Shown here: positions 1 to 9,520 of the stretch, one piece after another
Numbering within the stretch: the stretch's first letter is position 1
Layout of the letters: the number at the start of each line of letters is the position of its first letter
Source of the DNA: Pseudalkalibacillus sp052246725
GTDB taxonomy: Bacteria > Bacillota > Bacilli > Bacillales > Fictibacillaceae
Reading direction: 5' to 3' (one strand)
DNA: 64,000 bases
Assembly: GCA_052246725.1 (NCBI GenBank)
Contig: JBQQCL010000001.1
Notes under the pieces: generated by a model
What the model was told of the DNA's origin: nothing
Databases searched by the model: none
The model's input: the letters and a program-made list of their open reading frames with translations, nothing else
Made by a program: the position numbers and the translations under genes

Positions 1-576
1 TGAGAAAGGTTGATCGCTGACGACTTTGTCGATCAACCCGAGCTGAAACGCTTCCTCTGCGTTGAATGTCTGACCGTTCCATATCGCTTGCTTCGCCTTT
101 TGGTCACCAAGCTTTTTTTTCAATAGATAATGACAACCGCCATCAGCGACAAGTCCCACTTTGATAAAATTCAAACCAAAGCTCGCGTCCTCTGAAGCGA
201 TAATGTAATCAGACGCAAGGGCAAGACTGAACCCGAGGCCAGCAGCTGGACCATGAACAGCCGAGATGACGATTTTAGGCAACGTATATATTTTCAAAAT
301 CATTTCTTTTACCTGATCCATGATTTCATTGAAACGGGTTTCTGAAATATCCTCAGTCATCGAAGTAATATCTCCACCGGAAGAAAACCCCGGACCTGCT
401 CCAGACAAAATGACAATGTTCGCGTTACTTTCAGTAATGGAATCAAGCGTTTCAATAAAGTGCTCAATCAATTCAACATTCATCGCGTTCAAAACTTGCG
501 GACGGTTCAACTCAATATGTGCGACCTGATCGTTGATTTCCATTCGAATCGGTTGACTAGAACTTGTAGCAGTCAT
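1..576 (-). CDS. Enoyl-CoA hydratase/isomerase family protein, C-terminus off window
   Basis: Crotonase-fold enzyme, presumed last gene of the acyl-CoA operon. The visible 192 codons show the N-terminal strand, the oxyanion-hole segment GPGFSSGGDI, the second oxyanion segment HGPAAGLGFSLALASDY and the motif FGLNFIKVGLVADGG. In classical hydratases two glutamates do the chemistry; here the second position reads GLVADGG with Asp, as in PaaG/isomerase-like crotonases, so isomerisation of an unsaturated or ring acyl-CoA is possible rather than simple hydration. The ATG at 576 has AGGAGA about seven bases upstream. The frame is open to base 1, so the C-terminus lies outside. Family call is firm; the substrate is unknown. 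Confidence 0.88.
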   Translation of the reverse strand, partial: MTATSSSQPIRMEINDQVAHIELNRPQVLNAMNVELIEHFIETLDSITESNANIVILSGAGPGFSSGGDITSMTEDISETRFNEIMDQVKEMILKIYTLPKIVISAVHGPAAGLGFSLALASDYIIASEDASFGLNFIKVGLVADGGCHYLLKKKLGDQKAKQAIWNGQTFNAEEAFQLGLIDKVVSDQPFS

Positions 577-681
577 ATATGGTCTCCTCTCCATTTTCAT
601 CAAACTCGTTGTTATCATGGATGACTGTTTTCAGTTAGATTGTTATTTCAACATTTCGAAAAACAGCTATTTATTATTTAG

Positions 682-1833
682 TCATAGACGTTCGATGATT
701 GCAGCGGTGGCCATACCATGTCCGATACATATGGTTAATAAGCCATATTTCCCGTCAATCCGTTCGAGTTCATGCAGCAAAGTTGTAATCAGCTTCGCTC
801 CTGTCGCACCTAATGGATGGCCTAATGCGATTGCGCCTCCATTTACATTCACTCGATCAAGCGAACCACCGATTTCTTTTTCCCATGCCAGCACAACAGG
901 GGCAAAAGCTTCGTTGATTTCAACACGGTCCATATCGTTGATTGAAAGCCCTGCTCTATCCAACACCTTTCTGGTCGCTGGAATAACGCCATCCAGCATT
1001 AGAGTCGGGTCTGAACCCACAACTACACGCTCGATGATTTTTGCACGCGGTTTCAACCCCATCGATTCGGCTTTCTTCTTTTCCATTAAAAGCACAGCCG
1101 CAGCCCCATCACTCATCTGGCTCGCATTCCCAGCAGTGACGACACCATCTGGCTTGAAGACAGGTTTAAGACTTGCAAGAGCTTCAAGGGACGTATCCTT
1201 CCGCGGTCCTTCATCCTTATAAACTGAAATCGGATTTCCATCCGGATCTTCACCATTGACGGCAAGGATTTCACGATCAAAGCGTCCTTCCTTTTGGGCA
1301 TGTAGGGCCCTTCTGTGGCTTTCATACGCGTATCGGTCCAGTTCTTCTCTGGTCATATCATATTTATCAGCAATCAGTTCTGCGGAAACCCCTTGATGAA
1401 CAAAATTATATTTTTCTTTCAATGAATTCGGAATCGTCCGTTCATTTCCATCACTCAGGATCGGAACCATCGTCATATTTTCGACACCTGCGGCAATCGT
1501 AATGTCCATATCCCCAGCTAAAATTTCTTGAGCAGCAAAATGCAGAGCCTGCTGGCCGGAGCCGCACATGCGGTTGATTTGGACAGACGGTACTTCCACA
1601 GGAAATCCGGAATCGAGTGCTGCAAGGCGGCCAATATTGAAACCTTGTTCAGAATGTGGCGTCACGCATCCCATTACAATATCCTCAATTAGTTGCTTTT
1701 CGATTTTCGCTTTTTTCGTCACTTCATCCAAAACCGCCCCAGCCAAATGAATGGGATGGGTGTTCCTGAAGACCCCTTTCCGTTTACCGACGGCAGTACG
1801 AACTGCTTCCACAATCACAACTTCTCTATTCAT
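682..1833 (-). CDS. fadA: Acetyl-CoA C-acyltransferase (thiolase)
   Basis: Cleaves 3-ketoacyl-CoA with CoA to acetyl-CoA and a shortened acyl-CoA, the last step of beta-oxidation. Full thiolase length (383 aa). The nucleophilic Cys is in NRMCGSGQQALHF near residue 88, the histidine in GGAIALGHPLGATGAK, and the second catalytic Cys in CIGHGMA near the C-terminus. A frame starting at 1848 is possible, but its first codons contain the GGAGGG ribosome binding site for the ATG at 1833, so 1833 is chosen. It lies 27 bases after the hydroxyacyl-CoA dehydrogenase gene, consistent with one operon. The fadA symbol reflects function only. Confidence 0.93.
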   Translation of the reverse strand: MNREVVIVEAVRTAVGKRKGVFRNTHPIHLAGAVLDEVTKKAKIEKQLIEDIVMGCVTPHSEQGFNIGRLAALDSGFPVEVPSVQINRMCGSGQQALHFAAQEILAGDMDITIAAGVENMTMVPILSDGNERTIPNSLKEKYNFVHQGVSAELIADKYDMTREELDRYAYESHRRALHAQKEGRFDREILAVNGEDPDGNPISVYKDEGPRKDTSLEALASLKPVFKPDGVVTAGNASQMSDGAAAVLLMEKKKAESMGLKPRAKIIERVVVGSDPTLMLDGVIPATRKVLDRAGLSINDMDRVEINEAFAPVVLAWEKEIGGSLDRVNVNGGAIALGHPLGATGAKLITTLLHELERIDGKYGLLTICIGHGMATAAIIERL

Positions 1834-1860
1834 GTATGTTCCCTCCACTCTGCTGAATGT

Positions 1861-2712
1861 TTATTTATCGTATTTGTAAAATCCACGTCCTGTTTTGACA
1901 CCGTAATGTCCTGCCTCAACGAGCTTTCTTAGAATTTGTGGCGAGCGGAAACGATCTCCATACGCATCCATCATGCCCTCACATACGAACATCATCGTAT
2001 CCAAGCCGACATAATCAGCAAGTTCCAAGGGTCCCATCGGATAATTCAATCCGAGACGGATCGCTTTATCGATGTCTTCAATAGAAGCAACACCTTCCTC
2101 ATAGATACGCATACACTCGATCATATGCGCGGACAGTGCCCGTGTTGTAACGAACCCTTGGGCATCCTTTACGAGTACTGTCTCTTTACCGACTTCTTCA
2201 GAAACTTGTTCGATCGCTTTGACAGTCTCGTCTGACGTATCGATCCCTTTGACAATTTCAATCAGTTTCATAATCGGAGGCGGGTTGAACCAATGCATGC
2301 CGATCACTTGTTCAGGCCGCTTGGTTACAGACGCGATCGCTGTTACGCTGAGTTCTGATGTATTGGTTGCAAGGATCGCTTTTTCAGGTGCCATCTCGTC
2401 AAGTTGTTTGAAGACGCTTTTTTTCAAATCCAAATTTTCCGGCACAGCCTCAATGATCAGATCACTTTCCGTACACGCAACATGGAGCTCAAGAGAGGTA
2501 GAAATATTCGCAATGGTGTTCTCGACATCCTGTGTAGCTAGATGACCTGCTTTCTGCAATCGTCCTAGACTTTTCTGGATTTTGTCCATTCCTTTATTCA
2601 GTGCTTCTTCGGTAATGTCCTGCATGATGACTCTTTTGCCTTTCATAGCCATGGCTTGGGCGATTCCATTTCCCATCAGCCCTGTACCAATGACCCCTAC
2701 TTGTTTGATCAT
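1861..2712 (-). CDS. 3-hydroxybutyryl-CoA / 3-hydroxyacyl-CoA dehydrogenase
   Basis: NAD-dependent oxidation of (S)-3-hydroxyacyl-CoA to 3-ketoacyl-CoA. 283 aa, the usual length of the stand-alone HbdA/MmgB type. The N-terminal Rossmann motif is GVIGTGLMGNGIA at residues 6-18. The catalytic His lies in IGMHWFNPPPIMKLIEIV, and the C-terminal domain carries the family segment GPLELADYVGLDTM. Its ATG overlaps the stop of the upstream ligase (ATGA), and AAAGGAG lies 11 bases before it, so translational coupling is likely. Resembles B. subtilis mmgB, but the neighbours are not mmg genes. Confidence 0.93.
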   Translation of the reverse strand: MIKQVGVIGTGLMGNGIAQAMAMKGKRVIMQDITEEALNKGMDKIQKSLGRLQKAGHLATQDVENTIANISTSLELHVACTESDLIIEAVPENLDLKKSVFKQLDEMAPEKAILATNTSELSVTAIASVTKRPEQVIGMHWFNPPPIMKLIEIVKGIDTSDETVKAIEQVSEEVGKETVLVKDAQGFVTTRALSAHMIECMRIYEEGVASIEDIDKAIRLGLNYPMGPLELADYVGLDTMMFVCEGMMDAYGDRFRSPQILRKLVEAGHYGVKTGRGFYKYDK

Positions 2713-4253
2713 GTCTGTACATTCTCCTTTGCCTGTTGGTCGATATAATGTTTTCTCAATTGGAACTTCAGAACTTTCCCAGATGCATTCCTTGGTAATT
2801 GCTCCATTTGGTAAATCAAGCGCGGCATTTTATAACCTGCTAGCTTTTCACGGCAAAATGCCTTGATTTCCTCTGGATCGATTCTTGCCTCTTTTTTGGG
2901 GACGATGACGGCAGCGACGGTTTCACCCCATACTTCGTGAGGTACACCGATAACCGCTGTTTCAAGCACACTCGAATGCGCATAAATCGCTTGTTCCACC
3001 TCTGTTGAATAGACGTTTTCACCCCCGGAGATGATCATATCCTTCTTACGATCGACCAATGTAATGTATCCTTCTTCATCCATCGTCGCCAGATCTCCTG
3101 TATAAAGCCATCCATCACGAAGTGTTTTCTGTGTTTCTTCCGGTTTATTGTAGTACTTCTTCATTACCGTCTCACCACGGATGATGAACTCCCCTACTTG
3201 ACCAGTCGCTACATCTTCTCCAGTCTCATCAACCACTCGCACCTCGGTATTCGGAATCGGGGTACCTCCTGCTCCAATTTTATCGAGATGGCGGCTTGGT
3301 GTGAGACAAACACCTCCAGGACCTCCTTCTGTCAACCCGCATAAGTTATAAAACTGTTTGTGGCCGAACAGCTCCATGCTTTTCTCTAATAAGGAAAGAG
3401 GCATCGGTGCTGCTCCATACGCACATTTACGAACGGAAGAGAGATCGAATTCCTTGCCATTCGGAACCTGGAGGAAAAAGTTATACATCGTCGGCACCCC
3501 GAAAAACACTGTAATTCTGTGTTCTTCAAATGCTTTCAAGGTCTGCACCGGATCGAAATCCCTATAGATCACCTGTGTACATCCTAAAAATGTACTGAGT
3601 ACCATGAACAAATTCAGCTGGGCACAATGATAGAGCGGCGCGATATGGATGACCCGATCTTCCACAGTCAAACCCATCATTGCTGTCAGGTTGATTCCGA
3701 CATGAAAGACACGATGATGGTCGAAGAGTGCACCTTTCGGCCTCCCTGTCGTCCCAGATGTATAAAGGATTTCACAATCATCTGATTCTAAAACTTCAAC
3801 TTCTGGATTGAGATCATCAGAGGATAGGATTCCGTCCATAAGAAACTGATCCGTAAACGCTTTTTTACCCGTGCAAATCTGTTGTTCGACCTTAGGCGCT
3901 TCCTTACAAGCCCTGTGTATGACCTCAGCAAACTCTTCATCAAAGACAACCATTTTCGCATCTGAATCATTGAGGAGATACTCAACTTCAGAAGCAGTCA
4001 GCCTGAAGTTGATTGGTACTGCCACGGCACCAGCCTTCATAAGAGCGTAAAAGACGATCACGAACTGATCTGAGTTTTTCATCATCATCGCGACTTTATC
4101 ACCTTTTGAAAGCCCTCTTGCAATCAAGCCGTTTGCAAGACGGTTAACCTCACGATTCAGTTCACTGTAAGTAAAAGAACGCCCTTCACAGACGATAGCT
4201 TCTTTGTTCGGTAGCCTCGTTGCATTCCGAGAAAGCGATAATCCTAGATTCAT
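2709..4253 (-). CDS. AMP-forming acyl-CoA ligase
   Basis: Activates a carboxylic acid to its CoA thioester through an acyl-AMP. 514 aa with all class I adenylate-forming motifs in order: phosphate loop YTSGTTGRPKGA, the A4 histidine region IAPLYHCAQLN, GLTEGGPGG, GWLYTGDLA, the hinge aspartate/lysine region DRKKDMIISGGENVYS, and the C-terminal catalytic lysine in PRNASGKVLK. One of three ligases in this operon. The specificity (medium or long chain, or aromatic) cannot be read from sequence. It starts 14 bases after the preceding ligase gene and overlaps the dehydrogenase gene by four bases. Confidence 0.92.
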   Translation of the reverse strand: MNLGLSLSRNATRLPNKEAIVCEGRSFTYSELNREVNRLANGLIARGLSKGDKVAMMMKNSDQFVIVFYALMKAGAVAVPINFRLTASEVEYLLNDSDAKMVVFDEEFAEVIHRACKEAPKVEQQICTGKKAFTDQFLMDGILSSDDLNPEVEVLESDDCEILYTSGTTGRPKGALFDHHRVFHVGINLTAMMGLTVEDRVIHIAPLYHCAQLNLFMVLSTFLGCTQVIYRDFDPVQTLKAFEEHRITVFFGVPTMYNFFLQVPNGKEFDLSSVRKCAYGAAPMPLSLLEKSMELFGHKQFYNLCGLTEGGPGGVCLTPSRHLDKIGAGGTPIPNTEVRVVDETGEDVATGQVGEFIIRGETVMKKYYNKPEETQKTLRDGWLYTGDLATMDEEGYITLVDRKKDMIISGGENVYSTEVEQAIYAHSSVLETAVIGVPHEVWGETVAAVIVPKKEARIDPEEIKAFCREKLAGYKMPRLIYQMEQLPRNASGKVLKFQLRKHYIDQQAKENVQT

Positions 4254-4267
4254 AACTTTTCCCTCCT

Positions 4268-5890
4268 TTATTTAGATGTTGTTTGCAAATAATCTTTCAA
4301 CTGGTCACGCAATGCACGTTTTAAAAATTTACCGACAGAGGTTTTCGGTATTTCTTCGAGGAAGACGATATCATCCGGTAACCACCATTTCACAAATTGT
4401 GGACGTAGGAAATCCATCAGCTCTTCTTTCGTCACTTTATCTTTCATTCCATCTTTCAGAACGACACAGGCAAGGGGCCGTTCCTGCCATTCACTATGTG
4501 GTACAGCAATGACAGTCGCCTCAAATACAGCTTCATGTGCCATTAATGCATTTTCCAGATCGACAGAAGAAATCCATTCCCCTCCGCTCTTGATGAGATC
4601 CTTAGTGCGATCCATGATCTTGATGTTTCCTTCTGGATCGACCGTAACAACATCACCTGTGTGTAACCAACCATCCCGGAACGCTTCTTTGGTACGATCA
4701 TCTTTATAATATTCATCCGCTACCCAGTTTCCGCGCAGCAGCAGCTCACCCATTTCTTTTTCGTTCCATTTCACTTCACCGTCTTTACCAATGACTTTCA
4801 TCTCGACACCAGGTACGGCATATCCTTGCTTACTTCGAAAATCAAGACGTGCTTCTTCTGGGTAAGCCTTTTGATGGCTTTTAAGACGTGATACCGTTAC
4901 AAGAGGACTGGTCTCCGTCATGCCATAAGCGTGAAGGAATGGGATATTGTATTTCTTCTCAAATGTTTGGATCATCGATTTAGGGGCGGCGGATCCACCA
5001 CATAGAATCGCCCTTAAACTGCTCGTATCATAGCTTCCATTTTCAAGTTCTTTCAGAAGAGCGATCCAGATGGTCGGTACACCCGCCGTCAACGTTACGC
5101 GATGGTGCTCAATCAATTCAGCTAAAACAGCAGGGGTGGGCATTGGTCCAGGCAGGACTTGCTCGGCTCCGAACCATACAGACGCAAAAGGCAGACCCCA
5201 TGCATTCACGTGGAACATCGGAACGACAGGCATCATCACATCGGATTCGGATATAGCAGCACTATCTGCAAGACCGAGAGACATGGAATGGAGGACGATC
5301 CCCCGATGAGAATAGACGACTCCCTTCGGATTACCTGTGGTCGCTGAAGTGAAACACATGCCTGCTGGATCATTTTCATCAATATCTTTCACGAATTCAA
5401 AATGTTCGTCCCCTTCGTCGAGGAGCTTTTCAAAATGATAGACGTTATGAAGTGTTGTTTCGGGTAGAGTATCGTCATCTGTCATGATGATATAGGTCTG
5501 TACAGTCTTCAGTTCGTGCTGGATTTTTTCAATGATCGGAACCAATTCAGCATCGATAAACAATGCCTTGTCTTCAGCATGGTTGATGATATAGGAAATA
5601 TGCTCAGCAGAAAGCCTGATATTGATTGTATGCATGACGCCTCCCATGCCCGGGATTCCGAAATAGGCGGTAAGATGGCGGTGATGGTTCCATGCAAATG
5701 TTCCGATCCTGTCCCCTTTCCGGAGTCCTATTTTAGTCAGCGCACTTGATAATCTTCTTGTATCATTCGCCAATCCCCCATAAGTCAAATTGTAGAAACT
5801 CGTTGCAGTCCTTGAATGTATTTCCTTATGTGAGAAATACTTCTCTGCATGTTCTAGCATCGCTGGTACAGTCAATGGAATGTTCATCAT
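4268..5890 (-). CDS. AMP-forming long/medium-chain acyl-CoA ligase
   Basis: Second acyl-CoA ligase of the operon, 540 aa. Motifs: FTSATTGNPKGV (phosphate loop), VVPMFHVNAWGLP, YGMTETSP, GWLHTGDVV, DRTKDLIKSGGEWISS and the catalytic lysine in PKTSVGKFLKRAL. The GGEWISS variant and the long insert around the MTETSP segment place it with the AlkK/medium-chain type ligases rather than with the other two paralogues, so the three ligases probably handle different acids. ATGATG start with GGGAGGAA six bases upstream. A 100-base gap separates it from the acyl-CoA dehydrogenase gene. Confidence 0.92.
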   Translation of the reverse strand: MMNIPLTVPAMLEHAEKYFSHKEIHSRTATSFYNLTYGGLANDTRRLSSALTKIGLRKGDRIGTFAWNHHRHLTAYFGIPGMGGVMHTINIRLSAEHISYIINHAEDKALFIDAELVPIIEKIQHELKTVQTYIIMTDDDTLPETTLHNVYHFEKLLDEGDEHFEFVKDIDENDPAGMCFTSATTGNPKGVVYSHRGIVLHSMSLGLADSAAISESDVMMPVVPMFHVNAWGLPFASVWFGAEQVLPGPMPTPAVLAELIEHHRVTLTAGVPTIWIALLKELENGSYDTSSLRAILCGGSAAPKSMIQTFEKKYNIPFLHAYGMTETSPLVTVSRLKSHQKAYPEEARLDFRSKQGYAVPGVEMKVIGKDGEVKWNEKEMGELLLRGNWVADEYYKDDRTKEAFRDGWLHTGDVVTVDPEGNIKIMDRTKDLIKSGGEWISSVDLENALMAHEAVFEATVIAVPHSEWQERPLACVVLKDGMKDKVTKEELMDFLRPQFVKWWLPDDIVFLEEIPKTSVGKFLKRALRDQLKDYLQTTSK

Positions 5891-5990
5891 TATAAATTCC
5901 TCCCTTAAGTGGTCAGAGCGACACTATTTTAATAAACGATTCTGCCTACCCTGTCCGCGTTTTCCCATTTTCCTTAATAGGGGGGCAATT

Positions 5991-7136
5991 CTATAACCCC
6001 ATTTCTTTTACGATGATGGTTTTCATGATTTCGTTCGTTCCTGCGTATATGGATGCCACCGGTATGTCCCGATATCTTCTTGCAATCTCGTATTCTTCCA
6101 TATATCCATAGCCGCCATGCAGCTGCATACATTGTGTAGCTACCTTCCGAGCCATCTCGGTGGTCCAATATTTGGCCATCGAAACCTTCTTGACGACGTT
6201 CTTTTTCTGTATATGCTGATCGATAAGATCGTCCAAGAATGTCCTTCCAATCTCGACCTCAGTTGCCATTTCCGCCAAGCGAAACTGGACGGATTGGAAA
6301 TCACTGATTTTTTTACCGAATGCTTGTCTATTTTTCACATATTCTACCGTTTGTTTGAGCATTTCTTCTGCGGCGATAACAGCTGCGATCGCAACCACCA
6401 ACCGTTCCTGCTGAAGCTGCTGCATCAGATGATAGAACCCCTTCCCTTCTTCACCGAGCAAATTGCCAACCGGAACTTTTGCATCCTCAAAAATCAATTC
6501 TGCCGTATCCTGACTGTGGAGACCGACTTTATCAAGCTTCTTCCCCCGCTTGAATCCAGGGGTGTCCCGCTCCACTACGACTAAGCTTATCCCTTTGTAA
6601 GCAGGAGTAGCTTTTGTATCTGTCTTACAAACAACCACGACAAGGTCTGCATGGATCCCATTGGTAATGAACGTTTTTTCACCATTTAATAGATAGTGGT
6701 CACCATCTTTTTGGGCTGTCATTCGAATTCCGGCTAGATCCGACCCAGCACCTGGCTCTGTCATCGCGATCGCTGTAATCACTTCACCGGATATACACTT
6801 TGGCAGCCAGCGTTTCTTTTGTTCTTCGGTTCCGTATTCCTCTATATAAGGAATGACGATATCGTTATGGAGGCCAATACCGACCAGGCTCGAACCAACC
6901 CGCTCCAATTCCTCTAAAATGACCACTGAATAAGCAAAATCAGCATTCAAGCCCCCATATGCCTCATCCACACATGGACATAGAAATCCTTTCTCCCCCA
7001 TCTTCTCCCAAAAACGTCTCGGTATGAGCCGGTCCTTTTCCCATTGCTCGTAATGAGGATACGCTTCCTTTTGAAGAAATTTCCGAAATGCTTCGCGGAA
7101 AATATTGTGTTCTTCTTGTAAATACCTCGCTGTCAT
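5991..7136 (-). CDS. Acyl-CoA dehydrogenase (long-chain/isovaleryl type)
   Basis: FAD enzyme catalysing alpha,beta-dehydrogenation of acyl-CoA. 381 aa from the chosen ATG, which follows AAAGGGGG by eight bases; the in-frame ATG at 7154 lacks a good site. FAD/substrate motifs: ITAIAMTEPGAGSDLAG and LNGEKTFITNG. Near the C-terminus the sequence is YAGTNEIM, so the medium-chain catalytic Glu of YEGT is absent. Instead a Glu occurs in the QQERL segment of helix G, as in long-chain and isovaleryl-CoA dehydrogenases, where that Glu is the base. This supports a long- or branched-chain substrate. No ETF genes are nearby. Confidence 0.92.
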   Translation of the reverse strand: MTARYLQEEHNIFREAFRKFLQKEAYPHYEQWEKDRLIPRRFWEKMGEKGFLCPCVDEAYGGLNADFAYSVVILEELERVGSSLVGIGLHNDIVIPYIEEYGTEEQKKRWLPKCISGEVITAIAMTEPGAGSDLAGIRMTAQKDGDHYLLNGEKTFITNGIHADLVVVVCKTDTKATPAYKGISLVVVERDTPGFKRGKKLDKVGLHSQDTAELIFEDAKVPVGNLLGEEGKGFYHLMQQLQQERLVVAIAAVIAAEEMLKQTVEYVKNRQAFGKKISDFQSVQFRLAEMATEVEIGRTFLDDLIDQHIQKKNVVKKVSMAKYWTTEMARKVATQCMQLHGGYGYMEEYEIARRYRDIPVASIYAGTNEIMKTIIVKEMGL

Positions 7137-7159
7137 TCCCATCCCCCTTTTCATGCGTT

Positions 7160-8728
7160 CTATGGCATTTGTGTTTCTGCATCTCGTTTGTATTGTTTTC
7201 TAAGCAAAAACTTTTGGATCTTACCGCTTGCATTCCGAGGTAATTCGCCTATAAAAATGTAGTTTCTCGGACGTTTGAAATCTGCAAGTGTTTCACTAGA
7301 TTTACAGAATTGATCAAGGTCTTCCTCCGTCAGTCCTTCATCCTTTTTCACAATGATAGCGGTTACAATTTCTCCCCATTTATCATCAGGTGTCCCAAGA
7401 ACAGCTACATCCAGAACGCCTTCATGTTCATACAAGACATCTTCAATCTCTCGCGGATAGACGTTCTCACCACCCGTTATAATCATGTCATCCACACGAT
7501 CAGCTACATAAAGATAGCCTTCTTCATCCATATAACCAAGGTCGCCGGAATGGTACCAGCCCTTGTACATTGCATTTTCAGTCGCATCCTCCCTGTTAAA
7601 GTACCCCATCATCATACTCGGGCCACGGACGATGATTTCACCGACTTCCCCTGGCGGAAGTATATCTGCTGGGTCTGATGGTCCATGCTCATTTGGGCGG
7701 ACCACCCTGACTTCATGGTTCAAACAAGCCCGCCCGGCTGATCCTGCTTTTGACAGCTGCTCATCTTCAGATAAAAATGTAATTGCTGGTCCCATCTCCG
7801 TCATGCCATATGCTTGTATGAGATCAACACCTAATTTTTCTTTACAAGCTCTGACGAGAGCAGGAGCCATTGGAGCGGCACCATATAAACCAAGACGTAA
7901 GCTGCTGATATCATAAGCGGAGAGGTCTTGTTGGAGCATCATATTCCACATTGTCGGTGCTCCAAAAAACACTGAAATTTTTTCATGATCGATGACTTGA
8001 AGAACTTGTTGAGGATCAAAATGATGGATGATGACATTCGTTGCGCCGACATGGACTCGTGGAAGGAAACAACAATGGAGCTCAGCACAATGGAACATAG
8101 GAGCCGCTACAAGGCCGCGATCATTTTCAGTCAACTTTTTAACTGCAGCGCATGCCAGACTTTGTTCGACCATATCCCTGTGACGATGCATGACCCCTTT
8201 TGGTCGTCCTGTCGTTCCACTCGTATACATGATGGCATATAGGTCATTTTCCCTAACATCAACATCGGGTTCTTTTGTCGAAGCTTCTCGGACTCTGTCA
8301 TGATAACTGATTGCGTATGGTGGACAATCTTTACTGATACACCAGAAGGAGGTTTCCGGTATTTGTTCTTGAATGGATGCAATATGCGGCTCAAGCATTT
8401 CTTCAAACAAAAAGACAGACGGCTCCGCATCATCAATGATATAAGCAACCTCTTGAGCTTTCAGACGGAAATTGATAGGATTCAAGACGGCTCCAATTTT
8501 TGCACATGCAAAAAATACGGTCGCAAGCTCAGTCGTATTGAACAAGAAAGTTGAAACTCGATCGCCTTTACGGACGCCCGATTCAATAAATGCATTTGCG
8601 AGTCGATTTACGTTTTCATTCCATTCCCGGTATGTCCAACGTTGGTTGGTAGCAGCGTCTACAAGGGCTTCTTTATTCGGAAACTTTTGTACAGTCAAAT
8701 CAAATAGTTTGCCAATCGTAACATACAT
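7160..8728 (-). CDS. AMP-forming acyl-CoA ligase, first gene of operon
   Basis: 522-aa class I adenylate-forming enzyme. Motifs in order: MYTSGTTGRPKGV, VAAPMFHCAELHCC, YGMTEMGP, GWYHSGDLG, DRVDDMIITGGENVYP and PRNASGKIQK with the catalytic lysine. It resembles the ligase ending at 2709 more than the 540-aa one, so the pair may be an old duplication. First minus-strand gene after a 307-base gap, so the operon promoter should lie in 8729-9035. Its stop is 23 bases upstream of the dehydrogenase ATG. Confidence 0.92.
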   Translation of the reverse strand: MYVTIGKLFDLTVQKFPNKEALVDAATNQRWTYREWNENVNRLANAFIESGVRKGDRVSTFLFNTTELATVFFACAKIGAVLNPINFRLKAQEVAYIIDDAEPSVFLFEEMLEPHIASIQEQIPETSFWCISKDCPPYAISYHDRVREASTKEPDVDVRENDLYAIMYTSGTTGRPKGVMHRHRDMVEQSLACAAVKKLTENDRGLVAAPMFHCAELHCCFLPRVHVGATNVIIHHFDPQQVLQVIDHEKISVFFGAPTMWNMMLQQDLSAYDISSLRLGLYGAAPMAPALVRACKEKLGVDLIQAYGMTEMGPAITFLSEDEQLSKAGSAGRACLNHEVRVVRPNEHGPSDPADILPPGEVGEIIVRGPSMMMGYFNREDATENAMYKGWYHSGDLGYMDEEGYLYVADRVDDMIITGGENVYPREIEDVLYEHEGVLDVAVLGTPDDKWGEIVTAIIVKKDEGLTEEDLDQFCKSSETLADFKRPRNYIFIGELPRNASGKIQKFLLRKQYKRDAETQMP

Positions 8729-9035
8729 ATACTCGTTCCTCCTCTTTTTCGATCAAACTTTATCCTCAGCACCTTTGCAGCCCCGACGTTCCTCCTTTTC
8801 ACTATACTTTTCACCTTATAATGATTTCGTTGTTATTCAGCTATTTCCTACTGTTTTTTGAATTTTCATACAACTGACAGGAAAAAATTAAGTGAAAAAG
8901 GATTAATTGTCGAAAAAACGGGGTAATACCTTAGTAAACACAGCACTAAATACTCTGCAAATCATTTAAAAGACTGGCTTTTGAACTACAAAACCAATCA
9001 TAAAAAATTTAACCAATGGATAGGAGGAATCAGAA
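8729..9035. other. Intergenic region between divergent genes
   Basis: Holds the promoters for the leftward acyl-CoA operon and the rightward IDEAL gene. A good site (GAGGAGGAA type) precedes the ligase start, and AGGAGGAA precedes the IDEAL-protein ATG. No clear match to the B. subtilis FadR operator (TGAATGANTANTCATTCA) is visible, and no hairpin or repeat stands out. Confidence 0.5.
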
Positions 9036-9377
9036 ATGAGTAGCCTAAAGCTACCTGTTTTCCATAATGGAGACTGGGTTAAGGGGAAAACGATCAATGA
9101 TGAGATGATTCAAGGATTTATTCATTCTATTCATCCTGCAAACGGAACAGTAAAAATCACAGTTACTCAATCTGACAATAAAAAAATTCTAGGAAAAAAC
9201 ATCGAAACTTTCATTCACCGAATCAATCCATTGACAGCGACAATCGATGATCAAGAGGTCTTCCTTGAGAACCTCATTGACGTTGCCCTTCTAACAAAAG
9301 ATAGAGAATGGTTCATGGAAATCTGGGACAGACTTGATGAACTACGTAAAAACAAACAAGAGACGATGCCTTGCTAG
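9036..9377 (+). CDS. IDEAL-domain protein
   Basis: 113-aa soluble protein. Residues about 86-110 (LIDVALLTKDREWFMEIWDRLDEL) fit the IDEAL domain, a short helical segment named after the I-D-E-A-L word and found in small Bacillus proteins. The N-terminal 70 residues (HNGDWVKGKTINDEMIQGFIHSI) look like a small beta-rich domain also seen in Bacillus IDEAL proteins. Function is unknown; family members are thought to mediate protein contacts. Strong AGGAGGAA site before the ATG and its own terminator just after the stop, so it is monocistronic. Confidence 0.7.
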   Translation: MSSLKLPVFHNGDWVKGKTINDEMIQGFIHSIHPANGTVKITVTQSDNKKILGKNIETFIHRINPLTATIDDQEVFLENLIDVALLTKDREWFMEIWDRLDELRKNKQETMPC

Positions 9378-9382
9378 AAAGA

Positions 9383-9419
9383 ACAGACAGACCTTTGATG
9401 AAAAGGCTGTCTGTTTTTA
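9383..9419 (+). terminator. Rho-independent terminator of IDEAL gene
   Basis: Arms ACAGACAGAC and GGCTGTCTGT form a ten-base stem with one mismatch, followed by TTTTTA. Confidence 0.85.
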
Positions 9420-9447
9420 TGCGTACGCCCATTTCTAAGCAGGGTTA

Positions 9448-9512
9448 ATGGCGTTAAGTCTAAAAATTTCAGGATAGGTCTAAAAATCTGAAATTAAGTC
9501 TAAAACCATATT
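9448..9512. repeat. Short-phrase array, TAAGTCTAAAA type
   Basis: The phrase AAGTCTAAAA/AGGTCTAAAA occurs three times about 20-25 bases apart (near 9457, 9476 and 9495), with TTTCAG and TCTGAA between. It lies in the convergent gap after the IDEAL gene. Layout resembles the other short-phrase arrays in this window, though the word differs. Confidence 0.5.
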
Positions 9513-9520
9513 TTCCGCTT

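Noticed and set aside
617..1222. Plus-strand 201-codon frame opposite the thiolase gene
   Set aside because: Shadow of the thiolase gene; low-complexity Ser/Pro composition and no ribosome binding site.
8729..9035. FadR-type operator before the acyl-CoA operon
   Set aside because: No adequate match to TGAATGANTANTCATTCA was found on either strand.
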